20,388 nucleotides of DNA from an uncultured Clostridia bacterium (lineage in GTDB: Bacteria > Bacillota > Clostridia > Oscillospirales > Oscillospiraceae), in the NCBI GenBank assembly GCA_937858235.1, contig CALLZZ010000209.1, positions 1 through 20,388 on the forward strand, written 5' to 3'. The notes under the pieces are model-generated. The model was not told the DNA's origin, made no database searches, and saw nothing but the letters and a program-made list of their open reading frames with translations. Positions within the stretch are counted from its first letter, which is position 1; every line of letters starts with the position of its first letter. The position numbers and the translations under genes are program-made. Below, piece after piece: positions 13,212-20,388 of this stretch.

Positions 13212-14123
13212 ATGGCGGTTTTCAGAGTAGAAAAAACCAGAGATTATACGGTAATGGCTAACCACCATTTAAGAAATACAGAGTTATCTTTAAAAGCGAA
13301 AGGCTTACTTTCCCTTATGCTTTCTTTGCCTGAAAATTGGGACTATACCACAAAGGGACTTTCTCATATATGCAAGGACGGTATCGATAGTATTAATGCA
13401 ACTGTTAGGGAACTTGAGGCAAATGGCTATGTTATTCGCAGACGATTACGTAACAAAAAGGGACAGCTTACCACCACAGAATATACAATTTTTGAGCAGC
13501 CACAAACCATTGATAATAGTATATCTCCACCTAAAGGGGAAAATCCAATCTTGGATAATCCAATGTTGGGAAACCCAATACAGGGAAAGCCTATTTTGGA
13601 AAAACCTAAACAGGGAAAACCTATCTTGGAAAATCCCCACCAATTAAATACAAATATATTAAATACTGATTTATTAAATATGGAGGTATCAAATCCTAAT
13701 CAATCAAATCTGCATCAATCAAGTAGAGAAAGGCAAAAATCGATGAGATATGATGAGATTGGATGTGACAGCGTAGAAGAAGTAAAAGAAATGGTTTTAA
13801 GGAATTTGGAATATGAGTATATCAAGAATGAGCATAATCGTGAACGTTTGGATGAAATAGTAGATTTAATGGTGGAAACCCTCTGCTCTACAAAAGAAAC
13901 TATCAATGTTGCAGGAGATGAGTATCCAGCAAAGCTTGTAAAGGAGAAGCTGTTACGGATAAATAGTTTGCATATAGACTACGTATTTGAATGCCTTGGC
14001 AAAACCACAACATATATTCGCAATATCAAGCGATATTTGCTGGCTACACTCTTTAATGCACCATCAACCATAGATAATTACTATTCCGCACTTGTTAATC
14101 ATGATTTATACGGCAAACCCTAA
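13212..14123 (+). CDS. replication initiator/replisome organiser-like protein with N-terminal winged helix
   Basis: About 303 residues from ATG 13212 (AAAGGA at 13196-13201). GTG 13203 and ATG 13206 are in-frame alternatives. The N terminus (MAVFRVEKTRDYTVMANHHL ... LSLKAKGLLSLMLSLPENWDYT) is the winged-helix domain found in the RepA/DnaD-like initiators encoded just after parB in Tn1549-type ICEs. A linker made of seven 5-residue units (NPIL/NPMQ type, 13539-13643) leads to an acidic C-terminal domain (about from residue 190) that resembles DUF6017. It probably opens or loads the replication machinery on the excised element. A strong terminator overlaps its stop codon. Confidence 0.72.
   Translation: MAVFRVEKTRDYTVMANHHLRNTELSLKAKGLLSLMLSLPENWDYTTKGLSHICKDGIDSINATVRELEANGYVIRRRLRNKKGQLTTTEYTIFEQPQTIDNSISPPKGENPILDNPMLGNPIQGKPILEKPKQGKPILENPHQLNTNILNTDLLNMEVSNPNQSNLHQSSRERQKSMRYDEIGCDSVEEVKEMVLRNLEYEYIKNEHNRERLDEIVDLMVETLCSTKETINVAGDEYPAKLVKEKLLRINSLHIDYVFECLGKTTTYIRNIKRYLLATLFNAPSTIDNYYSALVNHDLYGKP
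13539..13643 (+). repeat. seven tandem 15-bp units in the initiator gene
   Basis: The units encode ENPIL, DNPML, GNPIQ, GKPIL, EKPKQ, GKPIL and ENPHQ. The period is exactly 15 bases over 105 bases, with base changes between units. It forms the flexible linker between the DNA-binding and C-terminal domains. Iterons in initiator genes are often replication origins in other plasmids, but these units are imperfect and follow the codon frame, so a protein linker is the simpler reading. Confidence 0.8.
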
Positions 14124-14170
14124 AGACGTTTTGTACCTGATTTTCAGGAAATTTCAAAACGTCTTTTTTT
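14122..14170 (+). terminator. strong intrinsic terminator after the initiator gene
   Basis: AAAGACGTTTTG (14122-14133) pairs perfectly with CAAAACGTCTTT (14155-14166), followed by more T. A second small hairpin, CCTGA/TCAGG (14136-14148), sits within the loop. It begins at the stop codon of the initiator gene and closes the parA operon. Confidence 0.85.
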
Positions 14171-14202
14171 GTACCCAAAATCACGAAAGGAGATTTTTAA
14201 TT

Positions 14203-14556
14203 ATGAAAAGGCCAATGGCATATATTACGGCGGCTTGGAGCAGTAACGAATTTGAAAACACCGAGACTGCTGCAAAATATTGTAGGCAGATTTATGATGC
14301 AGGTTTTACGCCTATGTGTCCTCTTTTGTTTCTACCACTCTATCTCAATGATGAAATTCCACAAGAGCATAAAGATGGTATAGACATTTCAAGGGATATG
14401 CTTCGTCGCTCCCGTGTTCTGATTGTATGCGGTGATGCTATAGATGAAAATGTGAAAAACGACATTGCTATAGCAGAGAGGCTACGGATTACCGCTACTA
14501 CCCTTGAGGGAATATTGACGGTAAAAGGGACATGGTCGATCTTAGATGGCAGTTGA
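14203..14556 (+). CDS. DUF4406/DUF7768-like protein (nucleoside 2-deoxyribosyltransferase-like fold)
   Basis: A 117-residue protein from ATG 14203, with GAAAGGAGA at 14185-14193. The longer frame opening at TTG 14092 crosses the terminator and is rejected. The sequence begins MKRPMAYITAAWSSN and contains YCRQIYDAGFTPMCPLLFLP, HKDGIDISRDMLRRS and VLIVCGDAIDENVKNDIAIA. This resembles small proteins of the DUF4406/DUF7768 type, distant relatives of nucleoside 2-deoxyribosyltransferases, often found in conjugative elements of this kind. Enzymatic activity is not established. It may be a nucleotide-handling accessory gene of the transfer region, since it opens that block before pcfB. Confidence 0.6.
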   Translation: MKRPMAYITAAWSSNEFENTETAAKYCRQIYDAGFTPMCPLLFLPLYLNDEIPQEHKDGIDISRDMLRRSRVLIVCGDAIDENVKNDIAIAERLRITATTLEGILTVKGTWSILDGS

Positions 14557-14584
14557 ACAGAACGTATGAAAGGAGGCATAGCTT

Positions 14585-15064
14585 ATGCAGGAAGATGTAG
14601 AAAATAGAACTGTGACACTGGCAATCACTACTACAAAGCTGACAGGCAGTGTGCTTAAATCGGCTATACTTAAATTTTTAGCAGCACAAAAGAATAAGAG
14701 CAGAGATAGTCCCAAAATTCCTCATGGTAAACAAAGTGTAAAAGACCTTGCAAAGCAAAATCAAGGAATGAACAATATTGAGATTACTGACAAGAACATC
14801 AAAAGTTTTGAGAAATCAGCAAGAAAGTATGGTGTAGATTTTGCAGTTAAAAAAGATAAAAGTGTGAAACCGCCCAAGTATCTTGTTTTTTTCAAAGGAA
14901 GGGATGCGGATGCCATTACAGCTGCATTTACTGATTTTACAGCTAAAATGGTGAGAAAAGCAGAAAGACCTTCAGTAATTGCACAGCTTAGAAAGTTTAC
15001 AGAGCTTGTGAAAAGCACCGTTTCTAACAGGGTGAAAAATAAGGACAGGGAGCAAAGCCTATGA
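14585..15064 (+). CDS. pcfB: PcfB family conjugation protein (DUF3801)
   Basis: A 159-residue protein from ATG 14585 behind AAAGGAGG (14568-14575). It fits the PcfB/DUF3801 family: a short N-terminal segment (TVTLAITTTKLTGSVLKSAI), a basic linker, then a mixed domain with IEITDKNIKSFEKSARKYGVDF and KYLVFFKGRDADAITAAF, and a lysine-rich C terminus. In Enterococcus pCF10 the pcfB gene lies directly before the coupling protein gene pcfC, and the same order is seen here with a 4-base ATGA overlap. It probably helps the coupling protein to dock the relaxosome. No membrane segment is visible. Confidence 0.82.
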   Translation: MQEDVENRTVTLAITTTKLTGSVLKSAILKFLAAQKNKSRDSPKIPHGKQSVKDLAKQNQGMNNIEITDKNIKSFEKSARKYGVDFAVKKDKSVKPPKYLVFFKGRDADAITAAFTDFTAKMVRKAERPSVIAQLRKFTELVKSTVSNRVKNKDREQSL

Positions 15065-16836
15065 ATATGAAAACAAAAAGACTCCTTATCGTAAACATTC
15101 CTTACCTTTTCCTTGCCCTATTGTTTACCAAAGCATCGCAGGCATGGAGATTAGCCACAGGATATGAGGTCGCTGACAAGATTTTAAACCTTATGGATGG
15201 TTTTGAATTGGCCTTTAAAAACCCTATGCCAAGTCTATATCCAAACGATTTGCTATTCGGAATAGCTGTGGGAGTCATTCTCCGTCTTGCAGTTTATTTA
15301 AAAGGTAAGAATGCGAAAAAATATAGAAAAGGCATTGAGTATGGCTCTGCCCGTTGGGGGAAAGCTGAGGATATTCGCCCTTTTGTAGATCCCGTATTTC
15401 AAAACAATGTGATACTGACCCAAACGGAAAGTCTTACCATGTCAAACCGCCCCAAAAATCCAAGAGATGCAAGAAATAAAAATGTACTCATAGTAGGCGG
15501 CTCTGGTTCAGGTAAAACAAGATTTTGGCTGAAACCAAATCTTATGCAATGTCACAGCTCTTATGTAGTCACTGACCCAAAAGGCAGCATTGTAGTGGAA
15601 TGCGGGAAGTTATTACAGCGTAAGGGATATAAAATTAAAATTCTTAATACCATTAACTTTAAGAAATCTATGCACTATAATCCCTTTGCCTATATTAAAA
15701 GTGAAAAGGATATATTGAAATTAGTTACAACTCTTATCGCTAATACCAAGGGTGAAGGCAAAGCAGGCGATGATTTTTGGGTGAAAGCAGAAACCTTGCT
15801 TTATACAGCACTAATCGGATACATCTATTTTGAAGCCCCAGAACATGAGCAGAACTTCTCCACTCTTATTGAATTTATAAATGCTTCAGAGGTAAGAGAA
15901 GATGACGAGGATTTTAAAAACCCAGTAGATTTAATGTTTGACGGATTAGAGGAAAAAGACCCACAGCATTTTGCCCTTAGACAGTACAAGAAATATAAGT
16001 TAGCAGCAGGAAAAACTGCAAAGTCCATTCTAATATCATGTGGTGCAAGGCTCGCTCCATTTGATATAAAGGAACTCCGTGAATTGACTGCCTATGATGA
16101 AATGGAACTGGATACCTTGGGAGATAGAAAAACTGCCCTATTTATAATTATCAGTGATACCGACGATACCTTTAATTTTCTAGTATCTATGGCATATACA
16201 CAGCTTTTTAATCTTCTCTGTGATAAAGCCGACGATGTATATGGAGGCAGATTACCTGTTCATGTACGCTGTTTAATTGATGAGGCTGCCAATATCGGAC
16301 AGATACCAAAATTGGAGAAACTGATGGCTACTATTCGTTCAAGAGAAATTTCTGCTTGCCTTGTTTTACAGGCACAAAGCCAACTAAAAGCTTTGTATAA
16401 AGACAATGCTGATACTATTATCGGCAACTGTGATAGCATGATTTTCCTTGGAGGTAAAGAAAAAACTACCCTCAAAGATTTATCAGAAACCCTCGGGAAA
16501 GAAACCATTGATATGTTTAATACTTCCGACACCAGAGGGACGCAAAGAAGTTACGGGCTAAATTATCAAAAGCTGGGAAAGGAGCTTATGAGTATGGATG
16601 AACTTGCTGTTATGGATGGGGGCAAGTGCATTTTACAGCTAAGAGGTGTTCGCCCGTTTCTCTCGGATAAGTACGATATTACAAAGCATCCAAACTACAA
16701 ATACTTATCTGATTATGATAAAAGAAATACCTTTGATATAGAAAAATACCTATCCACAAAATTAAAGCTAAAGCCCAATGAGGTATACGATGTTTATGAA
16801 ATCGACCTTACGGACGAGAAGGAAACCGCTGATTAG
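15061..16836 (+). CDS. virD4: type IV coupling protein VirD4/TraG (PcfC-like)
   Basis: A 591-residue protein. Two N-terminal hydrophobic segments (about residues 6-22 and 63-80) anchor it. The P-loop GGSGSGKT is at residues 146-153 and the Walker B LIDEA at 405-409, with the TraG-type segment GSARWGKAED before the P-loop and FWLKPNL after it. It is the ATPase that recruits the relaxase-DNA complex and feeds it to the channel at the cell membrane. It overlaps pcfB by four bases and is followed by a terminator-like hairpin and the channel genes. The length is typical of Gram-positive VirD4 proteins. Confidence 0.93.
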   Translation: MNMKTKRLLIVNIPYLFLALLFTKASQAWRLATGYEVADKILNLMDGFELAFKNPMPSLYPNDLLFGIAVGVILRLAVYLKGKNAKKYRKGIEYGSARWGKAEDIRPFVDPVFQNNVILTQTESLTMSNRPKNPRDARNKNVLIVGGSGSGKTRFWLKPNLMQCHSSYVVTDPKGSIVVECGKLLQRKGYKIKILNTINFKKSMHYNPFAYIKSEKDILKLVTTLIANTKGEGKAGDDFWVKAETLLYTALIGYIYFEAPEHEQNFSTLIEFINASEVREDDEDFKNPVDLMFDGLEEKDPQHFALRQYKKYKLAAGKTAKSILISCGARLAPFDIKELRELTAYDEMELDTLGDRKTALFIIISDTDDTFNFLVSMAYTQLFNLLCDKADDVYGGRLPVHVRCLIDEAANIGQIPKLEKLMATIRSREISACLVLQAQSQLKALYKDNADTIIGNCDSMIFLGGKEKTTLKDLSETLGKETIDMFNTSDTRGTQRSYGLNYQKLGKELMSMDELAVMDGGKCILQLRGVRPFLSDKYDITKHPNYKYLSDYDKRNTFDIEKYLSTKLKLKPNEVYDVYEIDLTDEKETAD

Positions 16837-16850
16837 GCGGTAATTTTTTT
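16825..16850 (+). terminator. terminator overlapping the virD4 stop codon
   Basis: ACCGC (16825-16829) pairs with GCGGT (16837-16841) around a 7-base loop that contains the TAG stop, followed by a run of seven T (16844-16850). No promoter is clear in the 37 bases left before the next gene, so partial read-through is likely. Confidence 0.6.
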
Positions 16851-16887
16851 ACTCAAAAACAAAAACAAATTTTAGGAGGAAAATATT

Positions 16888-17103
16888 ATGGAATTTTTTA
16901 ATTCAGCAGTAGATGTATTGCAGACATTGGTTATCGCCCTTGGAGCAGGACTTGGTATTTGGGGTGTTATCAACCTTTTAGAAGGTTATGGCAATGATAA
17001 TCCTGGAGCGAAATCACAGGGTATGAAACAGCTCATGGCAGGCGGTGGCGTAGCACTGATTGGCATGACATTAGTACCACTTCTTTCCGGATTATTCGGT
17101 TAA
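16888..17103 (+). CDS. small membrane protein of the Maff2 type, VirB2-like position
   Basis: A 71-residue protein from ATG 16888 behind TAGGAGG (16873-16879). It has two hydrophobic helices (about residues 9-28 and 47-69) joined by a polar loop (LLEGYGNDNPGAKSQGMKQ). Size, glycine-rich helices and the place between virD4 and the VirB6-like gene match the Maff2 family of conjugative elements. The two-helix layout resembles VirB2/TrbC pilins, although no cleavable signal is visible here. A structural role in the channel is an inference from the position. Confidence 0.75.
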   Translation: MEFFNSAVDVLQTLVIALGAGLGIWGVINLLEGYGNDNPGAKSQGMKQLMAGGGVALIGMTLVPLLSGLFG

Positions 17104-17116
17104 TAGGTAAAGTCTT

Positions 17117-17986
17117 ATGCAATCCATCATCGACAAAATTACTGAATGGCTAAAGGAGATTTTAGTCAGTGGCATAATGGGAAACTTGTCGGGGATGTTT
17201 GATAACGTCAACCAAAAGGTAGGCGAAATCGCAGGTGAGGTAGGAATGACACCGTCAGCTTGGAATGGCGGTGTCTTTTCTATGATACGTAATCTCTCCG
17301 AAACCGTAATTATTCCCATTGCCGGCATGATTTTGACCTTTGTGATGTGCTACGAACTGATACAAATGGTCATGGAGAAAAATAATATGCACGATATTGA
17401 CACATTCATGTTCTTTAAATGGATATTTAAGACCTTCGTTGCTGTAATGATTATAACCAACACCTTTAATATTGTGATGGCTATTTTTGATTTGTCACAA
17501 CATGTTGTATCAGGTGCGGCAGGGGTGATTATCAGTGATACCACTATTGATATAACTTCTGTCATAGTAGATATGGAAACCAGACTGATGGAAATGGAGC
17601 TTGGTCCCCTCTTTGGATTATGGCTTCAAAGTATGTTTGTGGGGTTAACCATGCACGCTCTTTCTATCTGCATATTCATCGTTATTTATGGACGAATGAT
17701 AGAAATTTATCTGATGACTTCCATAGCACCGATACCCTTTGCCACCATGTCAAACAAGGAATGGGGAAGCATGGGACAAAACTATTTAAAATCCTTGTTT
17801 GCTCTTGGATTTCAAGCCTTTCTCATTATGGTATGTGTAGGTATTTATGCGGTGTTAGTACAATCCATAACCGCAGATACAGATATCATGGGAGCTATAT
17901 GGACTTGTGTAGGATATACGGTACTTCTATGTTTTACCCTGTTTAAGACAGGATCACTTGCAAAGAGTATTTTCAATGCTCACTAA
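17117..17986 (+). CDS. VirB6/TrbL-like channel protein
   Basis: A 289-residue polytopic protein from ATG 17117, 13 bases after the previous stop. An amphipathic N terminus (residues 1-55) is followed by about five or six hydrophobic segments near 61-84, 100-123, 168-205, 226-247 and 258-276, with a conserved-looking SIAPIPFATMSNKEWGSMGQ turn. This is the layout of VirB6/TrbL-type proteins encoded between the Maff2-like and PrgI genes in Tn1549-type elements. It would form the membrane part of the DNA transfer channel. Sequence motifs are few, so the call rests on topology and neighbours. Confidence 0.78.
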   Translation: MQSIIDKITEWLKEILVSGIMGNLSGMFDNVNQKVGEIAGEVGMTPSAWNGGVFSMIRNLSETVIIPIAGMILTFVMCYELIQMVMEKNNMHDIDTFMFFKWIFKTFVAVMIITNTFNIVMAIFDLSQHVVSGAAGVIISDTTIDITSVIVDMETRLMEMELGPLFGLWLQSMFVGLTMHALSICIFIVIYGRMIEIYLMTSIAPIPFATMSNKEWGSMGQNYLKSLFALGFQAFLIMVCVGIYAVLVQSITADTDIMGAIWTCVGYTVLLCFTLFKTGSLAKSIFNAH

Positions 17987-18004
17987 AACGAAAGGAGAAT
18001 TTTT

Positions 18005-18406
18005 ATGGCATATGTACCCATACCTAAAGATTTAAGCACTGTAAAAACCAAAGTAATGTTTAATCTTACTAAAAGGCAGCTTATCTGTTTTTCTTTTGCC
18101 CTTATAGTGGGTTTACCTTTCTTTTTTATCTTTAAGAAAAATGCAGGAACAAGCCTTGCGACACTTATAATGATTTTTGTTATGTTGCCATTTTTTATGT
18201 TTGCCATGTATGAAAAACATGGTCAGCCATTGGAAGTCCTTATAAAGCATTACTTTGAAGTTAGATTTTTAAGACCAAAACAAAGACCATATAGAAATAA
18301 TAATTTCTATGCCATTCTCATGAGGCAGAATCGATTGGATAAGGAGGTAAAGGACATTGTCACAAGCAAACAAAGCAAACAGAACAAAGCTTACAAGAGC
18401 AGATAG
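18005..18406 (+). CDS. prgI: PrgI family protein (VirB3-like)
   Basis: A 133-residue protein from ATG 18005 behind GAAAGGAGA. It begins AYVPIPKDLSTVKTKVMFNL, typical of PrgI proteins, and has two adjacent helices at about residues 28-46 and 51-69, followed by a basic cytoplasmic tail. PrgI is the Gram-positive counterpart of VirB3 and usually works with, and is encoded directly before, VirB4. The last 50 bases of the gene overlap the virB4 start, which is strong evidence for coupling. Confidence 0.88.
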   Translation: MAYVPIPKDLSTVKTKVMFNLTKRQLICFSFALIVGLPFFFIFKKNAGTSLATLIMIFVMLPFFMFAMYEKHGQPLEVLIKHYFEVRFLRPKQRPYRNNNFYAILMRQNRLDKEVKDIVTSKQSKQNKAYKSR

Positions 18407-20388
18407 ACAGGAAATTAATGCTGCTATTCTACGGGCAAGAGGAAAAGATAAAAGAGAAAAATCAGCACAGGATACAATCCCATATCAGCGTATGTATCCT
18501 GATGGTATTTGCCGTGTAACGGATAAGCTCTATACAAAAACAATTCGTTTTCAAGATATTAACTATCAGCTTGCTCAAAATGAGGATAAGACAGCCATAT
18601 TTGAAAGCTGGTGTGACTTTCTCAATTACTTTGACAGCTCTATTCACTTTCAGCTTTCTTTTCTTAATATGACCGCCAATGAAAAAGACTATGAAAGCAG
18701 TATCCACATCAAGCCACAACAGGACGAATTTGATAGTATACGAACAGAATATGCAGAAATGCTTCATAATCAACTTTCCAAAGGAAATAATGGGCTAGTA
18801 AAAACCAAGTATCTAACTTTTGGTATTGAGGCAGACAATGTAAAAATTGCAAAACCCCGTTTAGAACGCATTGAAAATGATATTTGGAATGGGTTTAAAA
18901 GGTTAGGTGTCTTGGTGGATTCCCTTAATGGAAAGGAACGTCTAAGACTGTTTCATCATATGCTCCACATGGATGGAAATGTACCATTTCGCTTTGAATG
19001 GAAATGGCTTGCACCATCGGGACTTTCTACGAAAGACCTTATTGCTCCATCTTCCTTTGAGTTTCGTGATGGTAGGACATTTAAAACAGGAGATAAGTTT
19101 GGTGCAGTTTCTTTTTTACAGATACTTGCACCAGAACTTAATGACCGTATATTAGCAGATTTTTTAGATATAGAAAGCAATCTTATTATAACCATGCACA
19201 TTCAATCAGTAGATCAGACGAAAGCTATAAAGACTATTAAAAGAAAAATAACAGACCTTGATAAAATGAAAATTGAGGAACAGAAGAAAGCTGTCCGCAG
19301 TGGTTATGATATGGATATAATACCCTCTGACCTTGCTACCTATGGTGGTGAGGCGAAAAAGCTCTTACAGGACTTACAAACCCATAATGAGAGAATGTTT
19401 CTCTTGACATTCCTTGTAATGAACACCGCTGACACCAAACAGGAGCTTGAAAATATTGTGTTTGGGGCAGCTGGCATTGCCCAAAAGCATAACTGCACAC
19501 TGGTGAGATTAGATTTTCAACAGGAACAAGGCTTTTTATCCTCTCTTCCTCTTGGTTTTAATCAAGTGGAGATACAGAGAAGTCTAACCACATCTGCAAC
19601 GGCGATTTTTGTTCCCTTTACTACACAGGAGCTGTTCCAATCGGAGGGAGAGGCACTGTATTACGGACTAAATGCCCTGTCTAATAATCTCATTATGGTA
19701 GACCGTAAAAGGTTGAAAAACCCTAACGGCTTGATTTTAGGAACACCAGGCAGTGGTAAGTCCTTTTCCGCAAAACGTGAGATAACCAACATCTTTCTTA
19801 TCACCACAGATGACATCATTATTTGCGACCCAGAAGGAGAGTATTTTCCCCTTGTAGACAGATTAGGTGGACAGGTAATTAAGATTTCTCCAACATCTGG
19901 GGATTATATAAATCCAATGGATATCAATCTTAATTACTCCGATGATGAAAGTCCCCTAACCTTAAAATCGGACTTTATTCTGTCCTTGTGTGAGCTAATT
20001 GTTGGGGGTAAAGAGGGATTACAACCTGTGGAAAAAAGTATTATAGATCGCTGTGTAAGATTAATTTATGCAGATTATTTTGCTGACCCTGTACCTGAAA
20101 AAATGCCTATTTTAGGAGATTTGTATGATGCATTGGAAAATCAGGAGGAAAAAGAGGCACGGCACATCAGATCTGCTCTTGAAATCTATGTTACAGGCTC
20201 ACTTAATGTATTTAATCATCGCACCAATGTAGATATTACCAATCGTCTTGTCTGCTTTGACATTAAGGAATTAGGCAAGCAGCTTAAAAAATTAGGTATG
20301 CTTGTGGTACAAGACCAAGTCTGGAATAGAGTAACAATTAACCGTGCAGAGAAACGCGCCACTCGCTACTATATGGATGAGTTTCATC
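18357..20388 (+). CDS. virB4: VirB4/TraE-type conjugation ATPase, 3' end cut by window
   Basis: The frame starts at TTG 18357 with AAGGAGG at 18341-18347 inside prgI, and stays open to the end of the window (677 codons). The N-terminal part has no helices. The P-loop GTPGSGKS is at residues 462-469, followed by DIIICDPEGEYFPLV and NPMDIN, all typical of VirB4 (CagE/TrbE, VirB4) ATPases. The last visible residues, TRYYMDEFH, are the Walker B region. It powers assembly of the transfer channel and substrate passage at the membrane. The missing C terminus is only due to the window edge. Confidence 0.92.
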   Translation, partial: MSQANKANRTKLTRADRQEINAAILRARGKDKREKSAQDTIPYQRMYPDGICRVTDKLYTKTIRFQDINYQLAQNEDKTAIFESWCDFLNYFDSSIHFQLSFLNMTANEKDYESSIHIKPQQDEFDSIRTEYAEMLHNQLSKGNNGLVKTKYLTFGIEADNVKIAKPRLERIENDIWNGFKRLGVLVDSLNGKERLRLFHHMLHMDGNVPFRFEWKWLAPSGLSTKDLIAPSSFEFRDGRTFKTGDKFGAVSFLQILAPELNDRILADFLDIESNLIITMHIQSVDQTKAIKTIKRKITDLDKMKIEEQKKAVRSGYDMDIIPSDLATYGGEAKKLLQDLQTHNERMFLLTFLVMNTADTKQELENIVFGAAGIAQKHNCTLVRLDFQQEQGFLSSLPLGFNQVEIQRSLTTSATAIFVPFTTQELFQSEGEALYYGLNALSNNLIMVDRKRLKNPNGLILGTPGSGKSFSAKREITNIFLITTDDIIICDPEGEYFPLVDRLGGQVIKISPTSGDYINPMDINLNYSDDESPLTLKSDFILSLCELIVGGKEGLQPVEKSIIDRCVRLIYADYFADPVPEKMPILGDLYDALENQEEKEARHIRSALEIYVTGSLNVFNHRTNVDITNRLVCFDIKELGKQLKKLGMLVVQDQVWNRVTINRAEKRATRYYMDEFH

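Noticed and set aside
14092..14202. A longer N terminus for the DUF4406/DUF7768-like protein.
   Set aside because: It would run through the end of the initiator gene and a strong terminator; ATG 14203 has a proper ribosome binding site.
20300..20388. VirB4 as a truncated gene.
   Set aside because: The frame is open up to the last base of the window, so the missing end is an edge effect.

Overview
The window reads as the left part of an integrative and conjugative element (ICE) of a low-GC Gram-positive bacterium, most likely a clostridial Firmicute. The grounds are the AT-rich composition, strong AAAGGAGG-type ribosome binding sites, frequent TTG starts (602, 1433, 5182, 11476, 12254, 18357), and a transfer gene set (PcfB, VirD4, Maff2-like, VirB6-like, PrgI, VirB4) in the order known from Tn1549/CTn-type elements. 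All genes I call are on the + strand. The species cannot be named from this sequence.

Layout. (1) 1-400: the 3' end of a chromosomal 23S rRNA uracil methyltransferase gene (rlmD/rumA type), probably the integration target. (2) 401-1432: a junction zone with a self-contained islet (promoter, 96-aa three-helix membrane protein, terminator) between two copies of a 16-bp direct repeat, then a chimeric scar that joins the first 33 codons of parA to a diverged copy of the rlmD tail. (3) 1433-11327: a full monoderm-type Tad/Flp pilus locus: CpaB, TadZ-like ATPase, CpaF/TadA ATPase, TadB, TadC, two Flp pilins, two TadE/F-like minor pilins, a 1067-aa secreted CARDB-repeat protein, and a prepilin peptidase (TadV/CpaA). 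Most genes overlap or nearly abut, so they look like one operon. (4) 11366-14170: two leader hairpins, then parA-parB and a DnaD/RepA-like replication initiator, closed by a strong terminator. (5) 14203-20388: a DUF4406/DUF7768-like protein and the type IV secretion module, running off the window inside virB4. Relaxase and integrase are not in the window.

How it fits together. ParA, ParB and the initiator would keep and replicate the excised circle. PcfB and VirD4 would bring the relaxosome to the channel. Maff2-like, VirB6-like, PrgI and VirB4 would form and power the channel. Gram-positive conjugation systems usually lack a retractable pilus, so a Tad pilus with a large repeat-containing surface protein carried on the same element could give the host, or the mating pair, adhesion.

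The most unusual points are the pilus cargo itself, its position between two copies of the parA head (114 bp, 99 matches), the parA::rlmD chimera, the 16-bp repeat that seems to have split an rlmD terminator, and a perfect 35-bp palindrome inside parB.
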